DNA of 64,000 nt from JAADHG01 sp964418645 (GCA_964418645.1 CAYQME010000001.1:1-64000); one strand, 5' to 3'; shown: positions 41,722 to 50,565, counted from the first letter of the stretch. A program made the numbers and translations. Notes: generated by a model from the letters alone, not told the origin.

Positions 41722-42639
41722 TTAGGACACTAAAATATTTTGACGAAATTTTAAAGGAGTAAGAGCTACTCGTTTTTTAAAGACACGATTAAAAGCCGCT
41801 TCTGATTGATAACCTACTTGTTCTGCAATTTCTCCAACGGAGAGTTTACTTTCTTCTAAAAGTTCTTTTGCTTGCAACAATCTCCACTGTGTTATGTAAT
41901 TAAAAGGGGTTTCTCCAGTTAGTAATTTAAAACGATTAGAAAAACTTGTTCTTGACATAGCAGCTATTTTTGCCAGTTCTTCAATCTTCCAATCATTTTG
42001 TGGAGAAGAATGAATTTCTTTTAAAACTTTACTGATTCGCTCATCTTGAATTGCAGCAATAAAACCATTGACTGATTTATTTTTCTCAATATAAGCCCTT
42101 AAAGTATGTACAAATAATATTTCACCTAATTTATTAACAATTACACCACTTCCAGACTGTTCCTTTTCGGCTTCTTCAATTACTAAATCTGTGATGCTTT
42201 TTAACCAAGAGAATTGCTTTAAATCTGCATCATTAATGTGGATTATAGATGGCAATTCCTTTATAAAAGGGTGATCCAAACTTTTATCAAATTCAAAATG
42301 ACCACAAACCAAGGTTGTTGATAGTTTATCTCCTTCAAATAATGACTTACCAGATAAGATAGATTGTACTACTTCTTTCCCCTCATATCTTTTGCTATTT
42401 TCATTATTTGCCAACCAATGACTTGCCCCAAGCGGAAAAACGACAATATCTCCTGTAAATAATTGAATGGACTTATCCTTAGTTTTTAAAAGGCATTGAC
42501 CTCTTGTAACAATATGAAATTGAGCAAAAGGTCCTTTTGGTATTTCCATACCCCAAGGTTCAGAAAAATCAGATTTAAAGTAAACAACACTGGTTAATTT
42601 AACTTTTGATAAAACATTACTTAATATATCCATAACCAT
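41722..42639 (-). CDS. AraC family transcriptional regulator
   Basis: 305 residues (start ATG 42639, second at 42633). N-terminal cupin-like sensing domain (PWGMEIPKGPFAQFHIVTRGQ, GDIVVFPLGASHWL) at about 20-180 and C-terminal AraC DNA-binding domain with two helix-turn-helix units at about 210-300 (WKIEELAKIAAMSRTSFSNRF; LSVGEIAEQVGYQSEAAFNRVFKKR). Divergent from the YHS gene with 99 bases between them, so the YHS gene is a probable target. Lies within the repeat-bounded segment. Confidence 0.93.
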   Translation of the reverse strand: MVMDILSNVLSKVKLTSVVYFKSDFSEPWGMEIPKGPFAQFHIVTRGQCLLKTKDKSIQLFTGDIVVFPLGASHWLANNENSKRYEGKEVVQSILSGKSLFEGDKLSTTLVCGHFEFDKSLDHPFIKELPSIIHINDADLKQFSWLKSITDLVIEEAEKEQSGSGVIVNKLGEILFVHTLRAYIEKNKSVNGFIAAIQDERISKVLKEIHSSPQNDWKIEELAKIAAMSRTSFSNRFKLLTGETPFNYITQWRLLQAKELLEESKLSVGEIAEQVGYQSEAAFNRVFKKRVALTPLKFRQNILVS

Positions 42640-42656
42640 TATTTTGTACGATTGGG

Positions 42657-42688
42657 CAAATATAATATTTTTTTAGATACAGAAACAA
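42657..42688 (-). promoter_or_regulatory. Promoter of the araC-type gene
   Basis: Minus strand TTG (42686-42688), 21-base spacer, TATATTTG (42657-42664). Predicted leader about 12 bases. Confidence 0.65.
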
Positions 42689-42701
42689 CAATTTATAGAC
42701 A

Positions 42702-42709
42702 TACATTTG
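42702..42709 (+). promoter_or_regulatory. Candidate -7 box of the YHS gene, inside a small palindrome
   Basis: TACATTTG, exact TAnnTTTG, 30 bases before the ATG, overlapped by ATAC-N4-GTAT (42701-42712). No -33 TTG at the standard distance, as expected if an activator (the divergent AraC protein) is needed; inference. Confidence 0.4.
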
Positions 42710-42738
42710 TATCATTAGTAATTTAAAACATAAATAAA

Positions 42739-43200
42739 ATGAAAAGATTAAAAAAAATGATTTTGGCTGTAATGGTAATTACAGGAGTAAACAGTGTAAA
42801 TGCACAAAGTGTAAATGCAGATGAAAACAAATTAGCTAATAGCGGCTATGATGTAGTAAATTATTTCACAACAAATACCGCAAAAAGAGGTAGTGTGGAA
42901 TTTTCCACAACAAATGATGGAGCAACTTATTATTTTGTTAATGCTGAAAATTTGAAAAATTTTAAAGCAAACCCTACTAAGTATTTACCACAGTTTGACG
43001 GCTATTGTGCCTTTGCAGTTGCAAAAATGAATAAAAAAGTACCTGTTAATCCCGAAACGTTCAGAATTGATGACGGAAAATTATACTTATTCTATAATGA
43101 TTTTTGGGAAGGAAAACCATTTAACACTATTGTTCCTTGGTTAAACAATGAAGCTGCAATGGAAAAAATGGCTGAAACAAATTGGAAAACACTAAAATAA
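42739..43200 (+). CDS. YHS domain protein, exported
   Basis: 153 residues, signal peptide (LKKMILAVMVITGVNSVNAQ). The YHS domain occupies residues 33-100 (NSGYDVVNYFTTNTAKRGS, YYFVNAENLKNFKANPTKY, FDGYCAFAVAKM). YHS domains bind metals or metal clusters in transporters and monooxygenases; here it stands alone. Cysteine only in GYCAF. Probably periplasmic. Divergently controlled by the AraC gene; ends with a terminator nested in the repeat R2. Confidence 0.9.
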   Translation: MKRLKKMILAVMVITGVNSVNAQSVNADENKLANSGYDVVNYFTTNTAKRGSVEFSTTNDGATYYFVNAENLKNFKANPTKYLPQFDGYCAFAVAKMNKKVPVNPETFRIDDGKLYLFYNDFWEGKPFNTIVPWLNNEAAMEKMAETNWKTLK

Positions 43201-43206
43201 ACCTTT

Positions 43207-43348
43207 GGGTAACACAATGTATAAGTAATGGCTAAGAAAGTGCAAATCATTAAGGTTTGCACTTTTTTGTACATTTCTTTTTACCTTAAAAGTAATGCTT
43301 TTTTATCGCCACTACTCATACATTAACCGATAAGCGCAACTCCAAAAA
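43207..43348 (+). repeat. Dispersed repeat, copy R2, with long palindrome (right end of segment 2)
   Basis: Starts 7 bases after the YHS stop with GGGTAAC. Arm AATGTATAAGTAATGGC (43216-43232) pairs with 43308-43324 (15 of 17), enclosing a 75-base interior that carries the terminator at 43237-43265. Then ACCGATAAGCGCAACTCCAA (43326-43345), as in R1. A long imperfect palindrome ending in a conserved box after a gene stop is the general plan of attC sites. Confidence 0.75.
43237..43269 (+). terminator. Terminator of the YHS gene
   Basis: AAAGTGCAAA (43237-43246), 9-base loop, TTTGCACTTT (43256-43265), T tract. Perfect 10-base stem. Confidence 0.9.
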
Positions 43349-43397
43349 CCTTATAATAATTTTTTAAAACCCTTATTATTATAAATTTCTAAATACT

Positions 43398-43405
43398 TAC
43401 ATTTG
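43398..43405 (+). promoter_or_regulatory. Candidate -7 box of ychF
   Basis: TACATTTG, exact TAnnTTTG, 54 bases before the ychF ATG; no TTG at the standard distance. The 5' leader would contain the hairpin at 43425. Confidence 0.4.
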
Positions 43406-43424
43406 CACTCGCAAAATAAAGAGA

Positions 43425-43442
43425 TTCCCACCGTCGTGGGAA
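43425..43442. repeat. REP-like palindrome in the ychF leader
   Basis: TTCCCAC-CGTC-GTGGGAA, perfect 7-base stem and 4-base loop, preceded by GAGA and followed by TGA. It resembles the ATTCCCGC...GCGGGAAT repeats common in this phylum. 17 bases before the ATG. Confidence 0.65.
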
Positions 43443-43459
43443 TGATTAAAAAGTTAATC

Positions 43460-44554
43460 ATGAAAGCCGGAATTGTAGGATTACCAAATGTTGGGAAATC
43501 AACCTTATTTAATTGCTTATCTAATGCTAAAGCGCAAAGCGCAAACTTTCCGTTTTGTACTATCGAACCTAATATTGGTGTTGTAAATGTACCAGACTTA
43601 AGGCTAACAAAATTAGAAGAGCTAGTAAATCCAGAGCGTGTATTGCCTGCTACAGTCGATATTGTAGATATTGCAGGACTTGTAAAAGGAGCTAGTAAAG
43701 GTGAAGGCTTAGGAAATCAATTTTTAGCTAATATTAGAGAGACCGATGCGATTTTGCATGTAGTACGCTGTTTTGATAATGATAACATTGTACACGTTGA
43801 TGGTTCTATAGACCCCATTCGCGATAAAGAAACTATCGATATTGAGTTGCAATTAAAAGATTTAGAAACAGTAGATAAAAAGCTAGATAAAGTAAAACGA
43901 GCTGCAAAAACAGGGAATAAAGAAGCGCAAAAAGAAGAAGCCACCTTAATAAAAGTAAAGTTGGGCTTAGAGTCTGGAACTTCGGTAAGAGCACTTAACT
44001 TTACTGAAGACGAATACAATGACTATATAAAACCATCACAATTTATTACAGACAAACCTGTGCTATATGTATGTAATGTTGATGAAGCTTCAGCAGTTTC
44101 AGGAAATGATTATGTAAATAAAGTAAAAGAAGCTGTTAAAAATGAGAATGCCCAAGTGTTAGTTTTGGCTGTTGGTACAGAAGCAGATATAAATGAATTA
44201 GACGATTACGAAGAACGCCAAATGTTTTTAGAAGATATTGGTTTGGACGAACCTGGATCTTCAAAACTTATTAGGTCTGCTTACAAGTTGTTAAACCAAC
44301 AAACCTATTTTACAGCTGGCGTAAAAGAAGTTAGAGCTTGGACTGTTAATGTTGGTGCAACGGCTCCACAAGCTGCAGGCGTAATCCATACGGACTTTGA
44401 AAAAGGCTTTATTAGAGCTGAAGTTATCAATTATGATGATTATGTAACTTACGGTACAGAAGCTAAAGTAAAAGAAGCTGGTAAAATGCGTGTAGAAGGT
44501 AAGAATTACATCGTAAAAGATGGTGATGTAATGCATTTTTTGTTTAATGTCTAA
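43460..44554 (+). CDS. ychF: Redox-regulated ATPase YchF
   Basis: Universal Obg-related P-loop protein that prefers ATP and interacts with ribosomes. 364 residues from ATG at 43460 (MKAGIVGLPNVGKSTLFNCL). G1 GLPNVGKST, switch region NFPFCTIEPNIGVV, DIVDIAGLVKGASKGEGLGNQFL, YVCNVDE, and the C-terminal TGS domain (GVIHTDFEKGFIRAEVINYDD) ending VMHFLFNV. Monocistronic. The start upstream of 43460 would run through the hairpin. Confidence 0.97.
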   Translation: MKAGIVGLPNVGKSTLFNCLSNAKAQSANFPFCTIEPNIGVVNVPDLRLTKLEELVNPERVLPATVDIVDIAGLVKGASKGEGLGNQFLANIRETDAILHVVRCFDNDNIVHVDGSIDPIRDKETIDIELQLKDLETVDKKLDKVKRAAKTGNKEAQKEEATLIKVKLGLESGTSVRALNFTEDEYNDYIKPSQFITDKPVLYVCNVDEASAVSGNDYVNKVKEAVKNENAQVLVLAVGTEADINELDDYEERQMFLEDIGLDEPGSSKLIRSAYKLLNQQTYFTAGVKEVRAWTVNVGATAPQAAGVIHTDFEKGFIRAEVINYDDYVTYGTEAKVKEAGKMRVEGKNYIVKDGDVMHFLFNV

Positions 44555-44582
44555 AAGGCAAGCCCAAATTCTAAGATTAGTC

Positions 44583-44616
44583 ATTGCGAAACTTTTTTAA
44601 AAAAAGTTGTGGCAAT
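44583..44616. repeat. REP-like hairpin downstream of ychF
   Basis: ATTGCGAAACTTTTTT / AAAAAAGTTGTGGCAAT, stem of 5 then about 9 pairs with bulges. The ends CATTGCGA and GTGGCAATCT match the well-known dispersed repeat of Bacteroidetes; it can also terminate transcription in both directions. Confidence 0.65.
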
Positions 44617-44636
44617 CTGTTAATTAAATATCTATA

Positions 44637-45089
44637 ATGCCAATTGTAGAAATTCATACTTATATTAAATCTGATATCAAGACTTGTTTTGATTTAGCCA
44701 GAGATATTGATTTTCATCAAGAGTCACTTGAATATTCAAATGAAAGAACGGTTTTAGGAAAAACTTCTGGTTTAATTGAATTAGGAGAGTTTGTAACTTG
44801 TGAAGCTAAGCATTTTGGTGTAACTCAGAGATTAACTTCTAAGATAACAGAGTTTGATTCACTAAGCTATTTTGTTGACGAAATGGTATCAGGTGCTTTT
44901 AAATATTTTAGACATGAACATATTTTTAGTGAAAAATCTAAAATTACTCTAATGATTGATAAATTATATTTTGAATCACCTTACGGTATAATTGGCAAAT
45001 TTGTCAATAAATTATTTCTTACTAGATATATGGAAAATCTTTTAAAAAAAAGAAACTTGAGTTTAAAACAAAAAACCGAAAAAGTATAA
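44637..45089 (+). CDS. SRPBCC (START-like) superfamily protein
   Basis: 150 residues. Helix-grip fold pattern: VEIHTYIKSDIKTCFDLARDIDFH at the N-terminus, LGEFVTCEAKHFGVTQRLTSKI, VSGAFKYFRHEHIF, and a long C-terminal helix (GKFVNKLFLTRYMENLLKKRN). This is a ligand-binding cavity fold related to polyketide cyclases and to CDP-paratose-type annotations; ligand unknown. No signal peptide. Separate from ychF by the repeat hairpin. Confidence 0.85.
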   Translation: MPIVEIHTYIKSDIKTCFDLARDIDFHQESLEYSNERTVLGKTSGLIELGEFVTCEAKHFGVTQRLTSKITEFDSLSYFVDEMVSGAFKYFRHEHIFSEKSKITLMIDKLYFESPYGIIGKFVNKLFLTRYMENLLKKRNLSLKQKTEKV

Positions 45090-45254
45090 TTTCATAATCA
45101 AAACACTAAATTGTTAGCGTTTGAAGTTTTAATTTTGTGATTTATATGTTTTAAGTATTGTGCTAAAAACATTGTTAATTACTTTGTGCAATCTATATTT
45201 CATTTTTTAAGCTGAAATATTATATTAGCACCTTATCTAATTTTCAAGATAATT

Positions 45255-47120
45255 ATGTCTCAACAAACCAGCTATACCGAAGATAATATACGCTCTCTCG
45301 ACTGGAAAGAGCATATTCGTATGCGTCCAGGTATGTATATTGGAAAACTAGGTGATGGGTCGTCTCCAGATGATGGTATTTATATTCTCGTAAAAGAAGT
45401 ACTCGATAATTCTATAGATGAGTATGTAATGGGTGCAGGTAAGACCATTGAAATTTCTATTCAAGGTACTAAAGTTATTGTACGCGATTTTGGTCGTGGT
45501 ATTCCGTTGGGTAAAGTGGTAGATGTGGTTTCTAAAATGAACACAGGAGGAAAATACGACTCTAAAGCCTTTAAAAAATCTGTAGGTTTAAATGGTGTTG
45601 GGACCAAAGCTGTAAATGCACTGTCTTCCTTTTTTAGAGTAGAATCTACTCGTGATAGTAAATCGGCTTCGGCTGAATTTGAACAAGGAAAACTAACAAA
45701 TCAAGATTTTTTAGAAGAGACTACCAGACGCAAAGGCACAAAAGTATCTTTTATTCCTGATGAGGTTATCTTTAAAAAGTATAAATACCGAAATGAGTAT
45801 GTTATTAAAATGCTCAAAAACTATGTGTATCTAAATACAGGATTAACTATTATTTTCAATGGTGAAAAATATTATAGCGAAAATGGGTTAAAGGATTTAT
45901 TACAAGAAAACATTAACGAATCGGATATGTTATATCCTATCATTCATCTAAAAGGGAATGATATAGAAGTAGCATTAACACATAGTAAAACACAATATAG
46001 TGAAGAGTATCACAGTTTTGTAAACGGACAAAACACAACTCAAGGAGGTACTCACCAAGCAGCATACAGAGAAGCAATTGTAAAGACTATTAGAGAGTTT
46101 TATGGTAAAAATTATGAAGCTTCAGATATTCGAAAATCCATAGTTACAGCAATCTCTATAAAAGTGATGGAGCCAGTGTTTGAAAGTCAGACAAAAACTA
46201 AATTAGGCTCTACAGATATGGGTGGAGGGTTGCCTACGGTTAGAACTTATATTAATGACTTTTTAAAAACACAACTCGATAATTTTTTACACAAGAATCC
46301 AGAACACGCTGAAAGAATTCAACGAAAAATCATGCAAGCTGAAAAAGAGCGCAAAGAGCTTTCAGGAATTCGTAAACTTGCCAAAGATCGTGCTAAAAAG
46401 GCTAATTTGCATAATAAGAAACTGCGCGATTGTCGTGTGCATTTTGGTGACACTAAAAACGAACGTTATTTAGAAACCACCTTGTTTATTACTGAAGGAG
46501 ATTCGGCATCAGGAAGCATTACAAAATCTCGTGATGTGAATACCCAAGCGGTTTTTAGTTTAAAAGGAAAACCTTTGAATTCATACGGATTAAGTAAAAA
46601 AATCGTGTACGAAAATGAAGAATTTAACCTATTACAGGCGGCTTTAAATATTGAAGAATCTCTAGAAGATTTGCGCTATAATAACATTGTAATTGCTACA
46701 GATGCTGATGTGGATGGAATGCATATTCGGTTGTTATTAATTACGTTCTTTTTACAGTTCTTTCCAGAGGTAATAAAAGAAGGGCATCTATATATTTTGC
46801 AAACACCACTATTTAGAGTGCGAAATAAAAAGAATACCATTTATTGCTATTCTGAGCAAGAGCGTAGAGACGCTATTGAACAATTAAAGCCGAAGCCTGA
46901 GATTACACGATTTAAAGGACTTGGTGAAATTTCACCAGATGAGTTTCAGCATTTTATAGGACAAGATATTCGTTTAGATCCAATAATGTTAGATGATAAT
47001 ATGTCTATTGAAGAATTGCTATCCTTCTATATGGGGAAAAACACACCAAATAGACAAGAGTTCATTATTAATAATCTAAAAGTAGAATTAGATTTAATTG
47101 AAGATGACAAAGTAGTATGA
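45255..47120 (+). CDS. parE: DNA topoisomerase IV subunit B
   Basis: ATPase subunit for chromosome decatenation. 621 residues: GHKL region IRMRPGMYIG, EVLDNSIDEYVMGAG, DFGRGIPLGKV, GLNGVGTKAVNALS at the N-terminus, then TOPRIM with TEGDSASGSITKSR and DADVDGMHIRLLLITFF. Shorter than GyrB, as expected for ParE. Overlaps parC by 4 bases (ATGA). The leader 45090-45254 holds a 7-of-8 TATATTAG box at about 45221 but no exact match. Confidence 0.97.
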   Translation: MSQQTSYTEDNIRSLDWKEHIRMRPGMYIGKLGDGSSPDDGIYILVKEVLDNSIDEYVMGAGKTIEISIQGTKVIVRDFGRGIPLGKVVDVVSKMNTGGKYDSKAFKKSVGLNGVGTKAVNALSSFFRVESTRDSKSASAEFEQGKLTNQDFLEETTRRKGTKVSFIPDEVIFKKYKYRNEYVIKMLKNYVYLNTGLTIIFNGEKYYSENGLKDLLQENINESDMLYPIIHLKGNDIEVALTHSKTQYSEEYHSFVNGQNTTQGGTHQAAYREAIVKTIREFYGKNYEASDIRKSIVTAISIKVMEPVFESQTKTKLGSTDMGGGLPTVRTYINDFLKTQLDNFLHKNPEHAERIQRKIMQAEKERKELSGIRKLAKDRAKKANLHNKKLRDCRVHFGDTKNERYLETTLFITEGDSASGSITKSRDVNTQAVFSLKGKPLNSYGLSKKIVYENEEFNLLQAALNIEESLEDLRYNNIVIATDADVDGMHIRLLLITFFLQFFPEVIKEGHLYILQTPLFRVRNKKNTIYCYSEQERRDAIEQLKPKPEITRFKGLGEISPDEFQHFIGQDIRLDPIMLDDNMSIEELLSFYMGKNTPNRQEFIINNLKVELDLIEDDKVV

Positions 47121-49756
47121 TAGAAGACAATGGCGACATAATTAATGCATCCGACGATAATCAAGAAACTATTACCAGAGTTAATGGAATGTATAAAGAA
47201 TGGTTTTTAGATTATGCATCGTATGTAATCTTAGAACGTGCAGTTCCTGCAATTGAAGATGGTTTTAAGCCTGTACAGCGTCGTATCATGCATTCTATGA
47301 AAGATTTAGACGATGGACGTTACAATAAGGTTGCAAATATTGTTGGCCATACCATGCAATATCATCCTCATGGTGATGCAAGTATTGCCGACGCAATGGT
47401 ACAAATTGGTCAGAAAGATCTATTAATCGATACCCAAGGAAACTGGGGAAATATTCTTACTGGTGACCGTGCAGCAGCTTCTAGATATATAGAAGCACGT
47501 ATCTCAAAGTTTGGTTTGGATGTTGTTTTTAATCCTAAAATAACGGAATGGCAAGCCTCTTATGATGGACGTCGTAAAGAACCTGTAAACCTGCCTGTAA
47601 TGTTTCCATTGTTACTTGCACAAGGAGGAGAAGGTATTGCTGTAGGGTTATCAACCAAGATATTACCACATAATTTTATTGAACTTATTGATGCTTCTAT
47701 AAAGCATCTTAAAGGAAAGCGTTTTACTATTTTACCAGATTTTTCTACTGCTGGAATTGCAGATTTCACCAATTATAATGATGGTTTACGAGGAGGAAAA
47801 GTAAGAGTTCGTGCAAAGATATCTCAGCTAAGTAAAAACACCTTAGTCATTACTGAGATTCCATTTGGAACAACAACATCTTCTTTAATAGATTCCATTT
47901 TAAAAGCTAATGATAAGGGTAAAATTAAGATTAAAAAAATTGAGGATAATACAGCTGCAAATGTAGAGATTCTTGTGCATTTGCCTTCTGGAATTTCCCC
48001 AGATAAGACTATTGACGCGCTGTATGCATTTACAAATTGCGAGAATTCTATTTCTCCTTTAGGTTGTGTGATTGAGGATAATAAGCCACTATTTGTAGGT
48101 GTGTCTGAAATGTTACGTCGCTCTACAGACAACACTGTTCAGCTATTAAAACGTGAATTAGAAATAAAACTGAGTGAGCTTGAAGAGCAATGGCACTTTG
48201 CATCTTTAGAACGTATTTTTATCGAGAATAGAATTTATCGAGATATTGAAGAAGAAGAGACTTGGGAAGGTGTTATTCAAGCCATTGACAAAGGACTACA
48301 ACCACATATAAAACATTTAAACCGTGAGATTACTATTGATGATATTACCAGACTGACAGAAATTAGAATCAAGCGTATTTCAAAGTTTGATATTGATAAA
48401 GCGCAACAAAAAATTGATACTTTAGAAGAGCAAATTGCTGAAGTAAAACATCATTTAGAACATTTAATTGATTACGCTATTGCCTATTTTACACGATTAA
48501 AGAAAGGCTATGGTAAAGGAAGAGAGCGAAAAACAGAAATAAGAATTTTTGATGATGTAGATGCTACAAAAGTCGTTATACGTAACACCAAACTTTATGT
48601 GAATCGTCAAGAAGGTTTTATTGGTACATCTTTACGTAGAGATGAATATGTATGCGATTGTAGTGATATTGATGATATTATAGTGTTTACAAAAGAAGGA
48701 AAAATGATGGTTACCAAAGTGGGCTCTAAGACCTTTATTGGTAAAAACATTATACATGTTGCTGTATTTAAAAAGAAAGATAAGCGTAGTATCTATAACT
48801 TGATTTATCGTGATGCAAGTAGAGGGCCATCTTATATAAAACGCTTTGCCGTAACAGGAGTAACCAGAGATAGAGAGTATGATTTAACAAATGGAAAAAA
48901 AGGTTCTGTAGTTTGGTATTTTTCAGCAAATTCAAATGGAGAAGCTGAAGTTGTTACCGTATTACTACGACATTCAGGAAGTATTAAAAAACTAAAGTGG
49001 GATTTAGATTTTGCTGATATATTAATAAAAGGTAGAGTATCCAAGGGGAATCTAGTAACAAAATATGCCATTAAACGTATAGAGTTGAAAGAAAAAGGTG
49101 TATCTACTTTAAAACCGCGTAAAATTTGGTTTGACGATACTATTCAACGCCTAAATGTTGACGGAAGAGGTGAACTGGTTGGCGAATTTAGAGGCGAAGA
49201 CAGAATACTTATCATTACACAATCAGGAACAGTTAAAACCATTATTCCTGAGATTACTACACGTTTTGGTGACGATATGATTGTACTCGAAAAATGGGTG
49301 CCTAAGAAACCAATTTCAGCTATTTATTACGATGGAGACAAAGAGCGCTACAATGTAAAACGTTTTTTAATTGAAAACGAAAGTAAAGAAGAAACGTTTA
49401 TTTCGGAGCATCAAAATTCACAATTAGAAATCGTATCGACAGATTGGCGACCAATTGCAGATGTAATTTTTGCAAAAGATAGAGGTAAAGAGCGAAAAGA
49501 AAATTTAGAAGTAAATATTGAAGAGTTTATATCAATAAAAGGAATTCACGCCCTTGGAAATCAATTAACCAAAGATAAAATTAACCAAATTAATTTACTA
49601 AATCCTTTGCCTTATGAAGTCCCAGAAGAGGTTCCAGCTGATGAGATTGAGGTTGTTGACGAGCAAGTTATAAAAGAGGATTCTATAAGCTCTAAGAGTA
49701 TAGATGATGCTCCAAGTTTAGATATTGATTCAGAGGGTCAGATAACATTGTTTTAA
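47117..49756 (+). CDS. parC: DNA topoisomerase IV subunit A
   Basis: Breaks and rejoins DNA for decatenation. 879 residues. FKPVQRRIMHSM, HTMQYHPHGDASIADAMV, and catalytic Tyr124 in GDRAAASRYIEARIS. C-terminal blades include a low-complexity acidic tail (ISSKSIDDAPSLDIDSEG). ParC rather than GyrA by pairing with parE and by the shortened C-terminus. Second gene of the parE-parC operon. Confidence 0.97.
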   Translation: MIEDNGDIINASDDNQETITRVNGMYKEWFLDYASYVILERAVPAIEDGFKPVQRRIMHSMKDLDDGRYNKVANIVGHTMQYHPHGDASIADAMVQIGQKDLLIDTQGNWGNILTGDRAAASRYIEARISKFGLDVVFNPKITEWQASYDGRRKEPVNLPVMFPLLLAQGGEGIAVGLSTKILPHNFIELIDASIKHLKGKRFTILPDFSTAGIADFTNYNDGLRGGKVRVRAKISQLSKNTLVITEIPFGTTTSSLIDSILKANDKGKIKIKKIEDNTAANVEILVHLPSGISPDKTIDALYAFTNCENSISPLGCVIEDNKPLFVGVSEMLRRSTDNTVQLLKRELEIKLSELEEQWHFASLERIFIENRIYRDIEEEETWEGVIQAIDKGLQPHIKHLNREITIDDITRLTEIRIKRISKFDIDKAQQKIDTLEEQIAEVKHHLEHLIDYAIAYFTRLKKGYGKGRERKTEIRIFDDVDATKVVIRNTKLYVNRQEGFIGTSLRRDEYVCDCSDIDDIIVFTKEGKMMVTKVGSKTFIGKNIIHVAVFKKKDKRSIYNLIYRDASRGPSYIKRFAVTGVTRDREYDLTNGKKGSVVWYFSANSNGEAEVVTVLLRHSGSIKKLKWDLDFADILIKGRVSKGNLVTKYAIKRIELKEKGVSTLKPRKIWFDDTIQRLNVDGRGELVGEFRGEDRILIITQSGTVKTIIPEITTRFGDDMIVLEKWVPKKPISAIYYDGDKERYNVKRFLIENESKEETFISEHQNSQLEIVSTDWRPIADVIFAKDRGKERKENLEVNIEEFISIKGIHALGNQLTKDKINQINLLNPLPYEVPEEVPADEIEVVDEQVIKEDSISSKSIDDAPSLDIDSEGQITLF

Positions 49757-49793
49757 TGAAGTTAAATACTGTAAAGCTAGTTCACACTAGTAA

Positions 49794-49828
49794 TTAAAAA
49801 GCGATTATTCCATTAGTCTATTCGCTTT
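49794..49828 (-). terminator. Terminator of the small lipoprotein gene
   Basis: AAAGCGA (49798-49804) / TCGCTTT (49822-49828), 17-base loop, then minus-strand TTTTTAATTA. The right arm lies in the last codons of the lipoprotein gene. Convergent with parC. Confidence 0.55.
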
Positions 49829-50181
49829 GCAACGCCTTTTTGTTTAAGGGATTCACCAACATAAGAATATTCAAACGTATATGTTGAATCAGTAGTTGCT
49901 AATATTTTTAAATGAATATCTTTTCGTTCTGCAATACTCTTTGGGTTAATGGTCTTAAATACCATCTCACAGTCATTAATCCATCTTATAGTGGCTGAGT
50001 CTGTTTTGGTTCCAAAGGTTTCAATTTGTAAATTTTCTGTCCTAATAAAGGTTGACGTATAGATTTTATCACTAATTTTTATAGTGCTCTCAAAGGTTCC
50101 TGTTTTAAAATCAGAGCAATTACGTTCAATTTGAAAGCAACTAGAACATAGAATAAGTACAATGAGATAATGAGATTTCAT
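49813..50181 (-). CDS. Small lipoprotein downstream of parC
   Basis: 122 residues from ATG at 50181 (MKSHYLIVLILCSSCFQ, lipobox LCSSC). Two further Cys (RNCSDF, NDCEMVF) may form a disulphide. Beta-rich mature domain with TGTFESTIKI and FEYSYVGESLKQKG. In this position, databases often transfer the name DNA topoisomerase IV; the sequence shows a lipoprotein with no such function. A TAAATTTG -7 box (50200-50207, minus) gives a leader of about 12 bases. Confidence 0.82.
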   Translation of the reverse strand: MKSHYLIVLILCSSCFQIERNCSDFKTGTFESTIKISDKIYTSTFIRTENLQIETFGTKTDSATIRWINDCEMVFKTINPKSIAERKDIHLKILATTDSTYTFEYSYVGESLKQKGVAKRID

Positions 50182-50220
50182 ATACAATTAATTTATACAC
50201 AAATTTACTAAAGAATCTTA

Positions 50221-50565
50221 TCAATTCTCATAGTTTTTAAAACTACCATCTTTATAAAAAACAACAATACGGTCAATTTCATTGTTATGTGATTTATCGT
50301 TATCAACTTTAGTAACCCCTTTAGTATTACTCTCATTTAACGATGGAAAAGTTCCGGTGCCATTTAGTAACCAATATAAGTTTACTTCAGGGAAGGAGGA
50401 AAGGACTTTCATAACAAACTCCAAACTTGGCCTATTTCTCCCAGAAAGAATATGAGAAATACTAGAACGCTGTACGCCAATTTTATCAGCAAAAGAAGCT
50501 GCGGATAAACTGTAAAAATCTATAATTCTTTGTAATCTTTTTATGAAATCTTCTAAATTTACCAT
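50221..50565 (-). CDS. XRE-type helix-turn-helix regulator
   Basis: 114 residues from ATG at 50565 (MVNLEDFIKRLQRIIDFYS). HTH in residues 10-65: LSAASFADKIGVQRSSISHILSGRNRPSLEFVMKVL. Short C-terminal extension with WLLNGTGTF, then a charged tail. Phage-repressor-type DNA-binding protein. Its start codon sits inside an operator-like palindrome (50558-50571), suggesting autoregulation. Divergent, 289 bases away, is the M14 peptidase gene with three similar sites. Confidence 0.9.
   Translation of the reverse strand: MVNLEDFIKRLQRIIDFYSLSAASFADKIGVQRSSISHILSGRNRPSLEFVMKVLSSFPEVNLYWLLNGTGTFPSLNESNTKGVTKVDNDKSHNNEIDRIVVFYKDGSFKNYEN

Noticed and set aside
21653..43348. Composite transposon spanning both repeat pairs
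   Set aside because: About 20 kb of normal housekeeping genes lies between them; the repeats define two short segments rather than one large element.
49777..49790. CTAGT-TCAC-ACTAG palindrome after parC
   Set aside because: Five-base arms without a T run; expected by chance at this AT content.
49813..50181. Name DNA topoisomerase IV for the small gene after parC
   Set aside because: Lipoprotein signal and 122 residues; no topoisomerase domain. It is a neighbourhood error.
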